Shown: piece by piece, positions 55,909-64,000 of the stretch
How the letters are laid out: each line of letters starts with the position of its first letter
How positions within the stretch are numbered: position 1 is the stretch's first letter
Source of the DNA: Scalesia atractyloides
Lineage: Eukaryota; Streptophyta; Magnoliopsida; Asterales; Asteraceae
Direction of reading: 5' to 3'
NCBI GenBank assembly: GCA_947069175.1
Contig: CAMTDV010000013.1
Location: 30,631,857-30,695,856, forward strand
DNA: 64,000 nt
The notes under the pieces: model-generated
Databases searched by the model: none
Told to the model about the DNA's origin: nothing
The model's input: only the letters and a program-made list of their open reading frames with translations
Made by a program: the position numbers and the translations under genes

Positions 55909-57300
55909 ATGTCTGCTAGACACTCACGAGGTGGTAGAAGGTCAGGAAGATCTGGCGAGCGCATGGCCGCTCAAATAGCCCAACAGATGGCTGCCGTACT
56001 TCCTGACATCGTTGTACAAGTTCAACAAGCTCTTGCCGCCAATCCCATCAACCCTACCAATCAAGAAGGTCAAAATGTCGCCAATCCTCCTCCTAACACC
56101 ACCAAATGCACCTACAAGCATTTCAAATCCTGCAATCCTCCAAAATACGAGGGTACTGAAGGTGTCACCGCTCTCCTCCGTTGGTTTGAGGAGATGGAAA
56201 GCACTTTTCTCAACTGCGATTGTCCCGATGATCGCAAGGTGCGATATGCTACTGGTCGTTTATATGGGGTAGCACTTACATGGTGGAACACAGAGAAAGG
56301 AAAGCGAGGTGCTGAAGCTTGCTTGGCCTTAACTTAGGATGAGTTGAGGGAGCTCATGACAAGACGCTTCTGTCCAAGAAGCGAAATCAAGAAATTGGAG
56401 GATGAGTTCTACTCTTTGAAACAAAAGGAGGGAAACCACACAACATACAATAAGAGATTTCTCGAGTTGAATCAGATGGTCCCCAACTTGTTCACTCCAC
56501 TCTATCATTTAATTGAGCACAACATTCGAGGTCTTCCCTCGAAAATTAAAGATTCTATGTTGAGTACTACACCTGCAACCCTCGAAGCTGCAATGGAGCT
56601 GGCTACAGAACTCATGGAAAATCGGATTCGAAATGGCCATTTTAAAGATGAGAAGAAGAAAGACAAGACACCTGCTGAAACCCCAACCCCAATCTAAACA
56701 GGTTCGTCTTCCAAGTTTGCTGGTAAAAGGAAACACAAAGGGAAGAATTTTGTTGTTACTCAAACCAATCCCCCTATCGCTGTTGCCCCAATCACACAAG
56801 TTGCTCCTCCTGCCGCCCATTCAAGAAACCCTACACAGGCTCACACCCAAAATGCAACCGATGCCAATATCACCACCCTCCTGAGAACCCATGCCAATAT
56901 TGCAAAGTTATGGCCGTGCATGTCACACAATTCAAACTTGTCGCATTCTCCAAAAGCCAAACCTCAATCAACCTCAAGCCCAACCCAACAATCAAGTGGT
57001 AGGCCAAGCCCAATACCAACAACCTCTACTCTTACCACCTGCTCAACCCACGGTTCAACCTTACTATCAACCCAACTACCCTATGATGCAACCCGTCAGA
57101 GCATGTTTCAATTGTGGTAATCCAACCAATTTCCGAAACACTTGCCCACGTTTGGTGAACATCATAAATACTCAAGCTCAAGCTAATCCGGTGAATCAAG
57201 CCAATCAAGCTAATCCACCACAAGAGGAAGAGCTTTCAACATTAATGCCAATCAAGCTAGAGCTGATAATAATGTGGTTAACGGTACGTTTCTCATTAGG
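55909..57300 (+). pseudogene. element 2 gag, broken
   Basis: Full N-terminus: MSARHSRGGRRSGRSGERMA, then QQMAAVLPDIVVQVQQALA and the capsid core (KHFKSCNPPKYEGTEG, TWWNTEKGKRG) to a TAG at 56335-56337, where element 1 has Trp (TWEEL). The frame resumes at 56344 (RRFCPRSEIKKLEDEF, NQMVPNLFTP) to 56697. The C-terminal part, in shifted frames, has a damaged Cys-rich segment at about 56855-56945 and a zinc knuckle CFNCGNPTNFRNTC at about 57107-57148, in which the His is replaced by Asn. Confidence 0.88.
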
Positions 57301-59068
57301 TAGTTATGTACTATTCTGTTTGACACTGGTACGGATAAGAGTTTTGTATCCTTAGAGTTCGAATCTATTCTTGATTTACCTCGTGTTAGTCTAGCCGAAT
57401 CCTTCACGGTGGAAGTTGCTGATGGTGAACCTATTACGTTAGACTCAATTATCCAAGATTGCACTCTCACCCTCAATGATCATGATTTCTCAATTGATCT
57501 TATCCCTATAAATTGGGTAGTTTTGACGTTATCATCGTATGGACTGGCTTAGTCAGCATCACACTGAAGTTGTTTTCTATGAAAAGTTTATTCGAATTCC
57601 TCTCGCTGACGGTCAAAGTTTACGTATCTTTGATGAACCCCTTCCAAAGGGTTCAAACTGATGTCATGCCTTCAAACTCGAAGATACCTTCATAAAGATT
57701 ATATTGTATTTTTAGCTCACATCGTCAAAAAGGAGGGCAAGGAAAAGAAGCTGGAAGACATTCCCATCGTTAAAGAATTTCCTCAAGTTTTTCTCGACGA
57801 CGTTTCAGGACTTCCTCCTGTGCGAGAAGTCGAATTCCGAATCGATCTTATACCTGGTATGACACCAGTCGCAAAATCTCCATATCGGTTAGCCCCATCT
57901 GAAATGCAGATACTAGTCAGCTGCAAGAGTTGACTGACAACGGATTTATACGTCCTAGCTCATCACCTTGGGGTGCACCGGTTCTATTCGTAAAGAAGAA
58001 AGATGGAACCTTTCGAATGTGTATTGACTATAGAGAGCTCAACTAGTTGACCATCAAGAACCGGTATCCATTACCTCGTATCGATGACCTTCTAGATCAA
58101 CATCAGGGTGCCACCTGTTTTCAAAAATCGATCTTCGTTTCGGTTATCATCAACTTAGAGTACATGAAGAAGATATTCCAAACACTGCTTTTTGAACTCG
58201 TTATGGTCACTATGAATTCATGGTTATGCCTTTTGGATTGACCAATGCTCCTGCTATTTTCATGGACTTGATGAATAGGGTGTGTAAACCCTACCTCGAT
58301 CAATTTGTTATAGTCTTCATTGATGATATTCTTATCTCTAAGACCAAATCCGATCATGAACGTCATCTTCGACTTATCCTAACACTTTTGAGGACCGAAA
58401 GCTTTATGCTAAGTTCTCGAAGTGTGAGTTTTGGTTAAAAGAGGTACAATTTCTTGTCATGTCCTTAACAACAAAGGGATTCATGTCGACCCTGCAAAGT
58501 TCAAAGCAATACAAGAATGGCAAGCGCCACGCACTCCTACCGAAGTTTGGTCATTTCATGGTCTAGCTAGGTTATTATCGACGTTTCATCACAAATTTTT
58601 CGCATATCGTCGTCCCACTCACAACCTTGACTCACAAGGGTAAACCCTTCATTGGGGGTCCGAGCAAGAAGAGGCTTTCCAAACTGTTGAAGCAAAAACT
58701 TTGTGATGCACCTATCCTTACACTTCCTGATGGTTGCGATGACTTTGTGGTTTATTGTGACGCTTTAGGGCAAGGTTTAGGTTGCGTTCTGATGCAAAGA
58801 GGAAAGGTGATAGCCTAGCCTAAAGGCAACTCAAAGTGCATGAAAAGAACTATACCACTCAAGACCTAGAACTTGGAGCAGACGTGTTCGCTCTAAAGAT
58901 ACGAGACACTATCTCTATGGTACCAAGTGTGAAATTTACATTGACCACAAGAGCCTTCAACATATCTTCAATCAAAATGAGTTGAACATGAGGCAATGAC
59001 GATGGGTCGAGCTCTTTAAATTGTGTGAAATTCGATATCATCCTGGTAAAGCCAATGTGGTGGCTGAG
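57250..59068 (+). pseudogene. element 2 protease, RT and RNase H, heavily mutated
   Basis: Protease FDTGT-DKSFVS (about 57318) has Ala replaced by Thr next to DTG. RT pieces: VAKSPYRLAPSEMQ (57860), IKNRYPLPRIDDLLDQ (58050), MPFGLTNAPAIFMDLMN (58226) and FIDDILI (58313). RNase H: FVVYCDALGQGLGCVLMQ (58743) and scattered later blocks to ANVVAE at 59050-59068. More than ten stops or shifts separate them. The sequence ends in codons for VVAE/D-ALSRK, where the new LTR starts. Confidence 0.88.
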
Positions 59069-62000
59069 TGTAACACCCTTAAAATCGTGTCCAATAGTAT
59101 AGTGACACGTGTTGTATTTTAAATATAGTCTATTAAAGACCTATAAGGACTAAAGGCATCAACATGCTTAAATCATTAGCCTCTGAGTGACTGATAAGTC
59201 AACATGCTTATAATAAGCCTCTGAGTGATCCTTTGCGAAGTCCTAACTCTCATGCGTGCCATATGTTGGACGAGAGGGTTCAATTCTGTAAATATGTGAA
59301 AGTTTGATAATGGAGGGATTAAAAGTGTCAACATGTTAGTTTATACCTCTGAGTGACCTTTTAACGAACGAGAGCTCAATAATGTCCGGGCATAATCCTG
59401 GGTATGCCAAATATTGGCTACGGGGGGCTAAATATTCCAAAAGGGTGTTTTAGAAGGTCTTTGAAGGGTTTGATACGTTGAGGGGCTAAATGTGACAAAA
59501 TTTGAAATCTGACAAGGGCGCTCGCGGGCGCGAGAGGTAAGACCATGGCCTCTCGCGGGGCACGAGAGGCATGTGTCTACATAAAGTTTTGCTTGGCCTC
59601 CATACATGTTGCCAAAAACCATTTTTTTCGAAACTATGGACTTTCAATCAGCTATGCCACAGTTTAGGGACACTTTTAAGCTCCCTCTGACACCCTTAAA
59701 CACCTTGCACCACCTCCTTTGAGTTCTCCAACTATAAATAGGTGCCCAAGTTCACCATTTGAACTTGCACCTTTCTCATTTTCAACTCTATCTCCCTCCT
59801 ATGGAATTCCTAACTGAAACGAGCATCCAACTTAGTTCTATTGCATTCTAGGAACCTCTTGTAAGTGTTCCTTGCTCTTGCATTTTGTTTATAGGCTTTT
59901 ATACCAAAAGTCAAGCGTTTTACGGAAAATGCTTTGATTTTTAGTTAAGACCATTATGGTCAGCCATTGTTCAAAATGAACATGGCTAAGTGATTGTAAT
60001 AAGGTAGGTGTTAGTCCCTATAAAGGGATCTCCTGAATTCACATTTGCTAGACCAATTGACAGGTCAAAGTTATAATATTAAAAAGTCAAACAGGCCATT
60101 ATTGGAAAAATCATAAATTGATCCTAATATATGTTATGAAACCTGTTTTGACACTTAAACAAGTTGGTAAGAACATGTTCGGCTCCTCAATTTCAGTTCT
60201 AGGGTCGGTTCGCAACCGAAAGTCGTGAAGTTTGACTTCTGCTTTGACTTTCGATTCTGACCCAATTTAGATTAGTTAGCTACTGATCTAAAGTTGCATT
60301 ATGATTTTAATATAATGTAGCATAACCCTCTGAGGTTATATAACATGATCATAATCAGAATCTGAGTTTATGCGCAAGTTCCATAATTATGTCATTCTTA
60401 AACTAAAATGCCCTTCTTGCATAAATCAAGGTTTTAATGATAACAAACTTGAAAATAAATTTTCTACTGATATAATATTATAAGTAGGATTATTTGGGAT
60501 GTTAAATCAGATTTATAAACCGAGTTTACAAGCAGATCCTTAAATTGTGTCGATAAATGACGATTTATCCCTTGTGGCTCATAAATCGGTTTTAATCAAA
60601 TCTTTTCAAGGTAAATCATTTACCTACTGATATGTTATATTAAATAGCATATCTAAGACATTTTAAATCTAACCTTAACATCACTTTTCGTAAGAATCGC
60701 ATAAGACGTTATTCTACGACATAAGCGCCGTTTCGGCGCATAGTATGGTTTTAAAACCATATTAATTGACCAAGACTTGTTAGCTACTGATTTTAAAACT
60801 TATTTTAAATATTTTTACATTAGGTACATGCTACAAACTCAGAATCCCAAATAATTATTAAACTATGTGTAAAATGACGAAAATGCCCCTTATGAGGCAT
60901 AGTTTGGTCATAAAAGATACATTACACATATAATTAACATCCTACTGATATTATATCATAAAAAATATTTTTTAGAATATTTATAATTATAACGTTAATT
61001 TTATATTAAAGTTCCTTTTATACAATATGAAATTACCAAAATGCCCTTATGAGGCATAATTTTCATTTTAAAACCTTAACGGGCATATAAGTTGATATCC
61101 TACTGATATTACAACTTAATTAAAGTATAATGGCATATAGAAATTGTCCATGACTTATCCGGTTACCGATATCGCTAATATGCGTACGGTTAAGTATATG
61201 TAACTATTTTACAAAAATTAACCGAAACGGGTTTTAACCTTGTCATTTAAGTTTCAAAATCAAGAAGTTTATAGTTTACCCATATTATGCAAGTCAAAGT
61301 ACTTGCCGGTTTAAACTACATTCTATCTGGTCATGTTTAATCAAGCGCTATACGTCTTGATCCCATACACTATTCGGTCTAAGTCTATGACTTAAATAAG
61401 ATCGTTAGTATTTATTGGTTAGCTTATGCCATAATCCATACTAGAGCCTTCCGGTAAATGCTATCTGCACTTATTGAATTTGGATACAGCTGAGATATTA
61501 AATCTTGCATTTTTAAAATCAAGACTAGCTCAGGTAAATACTCTTGACTTATTTTCCCTATACGGGCTTGGGATACGGAAAATATTACCGATTGGTTAGA
61601 AATGGGATCAATCGAATGCCGGAATGTGGCTAGTAAATCCGCATATTTTGTTTTAATCATTTTGTTTGATAACTTCAACATCGGGGGTTAAATTACCGTG
61701 TCCTGGATATCCTCGGCTCATTACATTAGATAATGGCCACGACCTTAGTGCGGGTGTAGACATACACCTGACAGACGCTCAAATGCAAATTACCCAAGAC
61801 GTTGTGGATAACTCTTCTGTGAGTTCTAAGTGGTGTGTATTTTATCATGTCTCGGTCTCTGTACTGGGCCCTGTATGTATGGACAAACATGTGAATTTGT
61901 TAACAAGGTTACAAAGTAAGTTTCCCATGTTATAAAAGATTTGTGTCCTGTGCACTTAAATCTAATTTCTAAAATGTTTTCAAAATGAGTCAGTCGGGTG

Positions 62001-62357
62001 TATTTACCAGCGAAAGCGGACGTATTTTCAAAAAAAAAAGATTAAGCTTGCAGGTACAATACGAAATAGGTCGGACGCTGCTCGGTAGTGAATAAGAGGA
62101 TCTTGCAAATCCTTAGATCTGCCCTAAAGTCTGTTTTATTTTCTTTCTTTGTACATATATGATCCGCCTGTTGATCTTCTGTTACGAGCCTGTATATTAT
62201 TTTTGTATTTCGAACATTGGTTTATAATAGTATATTTTACTCCAAGACTTCCTCTATGTCGTGTTTAATTGACTAGGATGTTATCAACTGACGTTACGAT
62301 ACTCCCCACCCGGGCCCACCGGTGTATGGATTTGGGTTGGAAATCTGGGGTGTGACA
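59069..62357 (+). repeat. 5' LTR of element 4
   Basis: TGTAACACCCTTAAAATCG...GGGGTGTGACA, 3289 bp. It includes a two- to three-unit remnant of the gcctctgagtgact tandem array (59160-59360), the CTCGCG palindromes (59521-59569), and a TATA-like ctataaataggtgccc (59731-59746). Several ctactgatat phrases recur at 60460-61110. Confidence 0.9.
59521..59569. repeat. CTCGCG palindromes in the element 4 LTR
   Basis: Perfect palindromes ctcgcg-gg-cgcgag (59521-59534) and cctctcg-7-cgagagg (59549-59569), about 150-220 bp upstream of the TATA-like site. Position is compatible with promoter-proximal binding sites (inference). Confidence 0.75.
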
Positions 62358-62360
62358 GGT

Positions 62361-62373
62361 TGGTATCAGAGCC
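62361..62373 (+). other. primer-binding site of element 4
   Basis: TGGTATCAGAGCC after the LTR end, initiator Met-tRNA type. Confidence 0.92.
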
Positions 62374-62526
62374 AACGTTGAGAGAATTAAACACTATCCT
62401 TCTTGTGTTTAATCTTAAACTTACACGAGCACATTCCTTAGATTTCCGAGTCTAGGCATTGACCTAGGTTTACTCATTTCATTATTAAGTTATTAGTATT
62501 GTTTTTGAATTGATTTTAACAGGAAA

Positions 62527-63549
62527 ATGCCGCCAAGAGTAAGAGGACAAAGTGGAAGATGAAAAGGTCCAATGATGGGAGGACCATCGGGGCACATCCC
62601 TGCTCAACCTCACAACTCAGATTCCTACAAAGAATCAGGAGATTCGTCTCCTTAGCAACCGCACGACACTCTGTCTCTCATAGACACTTTCCCCCACATT
62701 CCCAAAATTCTTACCCCTCTCACCACTCCTATCATTCACACCATTCTCACCGTTCTCATCATTCCCATTCACACTCTTATCATGAAGAATTTACCCAAAC
62801 CACTATTTTAACACGCCGCCAACCAATCAAAATCAGTTGGACCAACCAAACCCTATGGACGAGGACTCCGACCCAGAGATGCCGCCGTCAGGATTGAATA
62901 CACATCCCATAGAAATCTCAAGCGATTCGAACTCTTATGTCGAATCGCCTTATCAAGGTCGTAATGAGTGGGACCAATCTTGGAACCAATTTACCTTTGT
63001 CAATACTCCTTCCCATCACTCCCAACCACCTCCCGTGCAAGAAGATCTGCACATGGAACCGGTAGAACAACCCCAATCGCCACCAGAACCGCCAAGGAGG
63101 AAAAGAGGAACGCGTATGTCGGTACGTGCAGGCCAACGGCGGGTTCGCTACCACCTTTACCTAAACCCTACCCCACAATTCAAGAGGACGCATAAATGGG
63201 TGGACCCTCTAACAACTCACCAGTGGTGGAACCAACACCAACACCTACAGTTCAACCACCACCATCGGGTTATAGTAACCCAATCCCCACACATCCAGAT
63301 ACGTCTGGATATGATCCTTTTAACCCGTCTACACCAGTAGACTATCAAGTATGGTCACAAGACCCCTATATGCAAGCAGTAATGCACAACGCACTTTACC
63401 CATCTCCTTTCCCAGCTACTTATCCACCGACTGGATATCCAACTTATGGGTATCAGTATCCGGTTATGCCACAACCACAACCACAACCTCCGCCGCCACT
63501 TAAGGCCATTAATGAGGCCTTGGAATGGATGAAAGAAATGCAACAATAA
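62527..63549 (+). pseudogene. element 4 Gag-like N-terminal region, frameshifted
   Basis: Starts MPPRVRGQSGR at 62527 and stops after eleven codons. Later open pieces: 62837-63190, acidic then Pro-rich then basic (DEDSDPEMPPSG, HPIEISSDSN, PEPPRRKRGTRMS); and 63196-63549, Pro/Tyr-rich (PTGYPTYGYQYPVMP, PQPQPQPPPPLKAINEALEW). A His/Ser-rich low-complexity run lies at 62710-62790. No capsid core or zinc knuckle in view. The MPPR start just after the leader suggests a Gag or Gag-like protein; identity beyond that is not clear. Confidence 0.5.
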
Positions 63550-64000
63550 GCGAGAAAATGGAGAAGAAGACAAACAAGTTCTTCAAGTAACTCTCCAAGT
63601 TGGTCAAGGGAAAGAAGGACGAGTGAAGTCTCTTCTAATATATGTTAGTCCCTACGAGGATATTGTTATTTCTTTAGTCCCTGCGTGGACATTTTGTTTA
63701 CTGTAGTCCTTGCATGGACAATTTATTTCTTTCTAGTATTGTAACTTCTATTGAAATTTAATGAAGTATTTTGGAATTATATATATGTATTCATCCTCTT
63801 CAAACAAGCGTCTCGATTTTAATCGAAATTTATGCTCTGCAATATAATTCCAAAAAGATCTTAATGGTTTTGATTAGCCAAGTGGCACAGACCACACATT
63901 TGGCCAAATTATAGTTGATAGTTAAGTACGAAGGGGTCTTCTATCATGATAGTTAAGGGAAGTTATCCTTCTCTCCAGAGGTGGTGGACTTAAGTTCAAG
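63550..64000 (+). other. element 4 interior, no ORF
   Basis: Non-coding. The phrase tagtccctgcgtggacat and close variants repeats three times at 63645-63722. Confidence 0.5.

Larger units (their letters stand above)
52836..59068 (+). mobile_element. element 2: diverged Tekay chromovirus, interrupted
   Basis: 5' LTR, primer site, long leader, gag and pol through RNase H, then cut by another element's LTR at 59069. Pol is full of stops and frameshifts. Gag and pol proteins are close to element 1, but the LTR is 2237 bp and clearly diverged, so it is a different subfamily or an old relative. The rest of pol and the 3' LTR lie beyond the window or are lost. Confidence 0.9.
59069..64000 (+). mobile_element. 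element 4: gypsy-type element inserted into element 2 (partial)
   Basis: 5' LTR 59069-62357, primer site, Gag-like ORFs, continuing off the window. It lies inside the RNase H of element 2, so it is the younger of the two. The bases before it (ctgag) would be the target copy; the other side is not visible. The same LTR family gave the solo LTR at 28215-31274. No RT is seen in the 1.6 kb of interior available. Confidence 0.88.

Noticed and set aside
1..64000. CRISPR arrays, rRNA genes, bacterial operons
   Set aside because: None seen. Spliced gene structure and plant retroelements show a plant nuclear genome; the tandem arrays present have irregular units without spacers.

Overview
This is a transposon-dominated, AT-rich stretch of a flowering-plant nuclear genome. 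One intact-looking host gene has GT-AG introns. The repeats are plant Ty3/gypsy chromoviruses, Ty1/copia remnants and MITEs, all at different stages of decay. The style of the gypsy elements (very long LTRs, an initiator-Met primer site, an acidic/coiled-coil region before gag) suggests Asteraceae, but that is an inference from memory and was not tested.

Layout. 1-1012: 3' end of a Ty1/copia element with its LTR. 1539-1990: a Mutator-like MITE with long TIRs and a 9-bp target duplication. 2345-12498: a complete Tekay-type chromovirus (element 1) with 2.67-kb LTRs and a perfect CACGC target duplication. Its target has a second, uninterrupted copy at 14668-15236. 15237-20539: intergenic DNA with MITEs, microsatellites and a pararetrovirus-like zinc-knuckle scrap. 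20540-23420: a ten-exon PIN-LIKES (PILS) auxin-carrier gene, 398 codons, open throughout. 23681-25428: copia gag debris. 25434-27526: a compact 2.1-kb LTR element carrying a zinc knuckle, a copia-protease-like segment and an ARID DNA-binding domain. 27606-31630: an unidentified coding sequence split by a solo LTR (28215-31274, TGTAC target duplication). 32560-33110: antisense copia gag. 35037 to about 45900: a minus-strand gypsy element that lost its integrase through an internal deletion, head-to-head with a related plus-strand LTR ending at 47677. 48150-49900: a cluster of antisense exon fragments from unrelated host genes (a kinesin-4-like tail, a PTH2/PTRHD1-like exon and one unidentified exon), which looks like transposon gene capture. 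52836-59068: a second, diverged Tekay element (element 2) with a rotted gag-pol, cut at 59069 by the LTR of a third gypsy family that runs off the window. That LTR family is the same as the solo LTR at 28215.

The most unusual signal is in the Tekay LTRs. Each carries an ordered array of four tRNA-like modules: one antisense type with A and B boxes and a perfect T-arm, then three sense modules that each pair a 7-10-bp hairpin with a B-box-like GGTTCGA. The array keeps the same order and orientation in the diverged element 2, with stems that differ in sequence but still pair. The second is the ARID-bearing LTR element, which appears to couple a copia gag/protease remnant to a cellular DNA-binding domain.

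Only the PILS gene looks like a working host gene. Every retroelement protein seen here carries at least one stop, frameshift, deletion or truncation.
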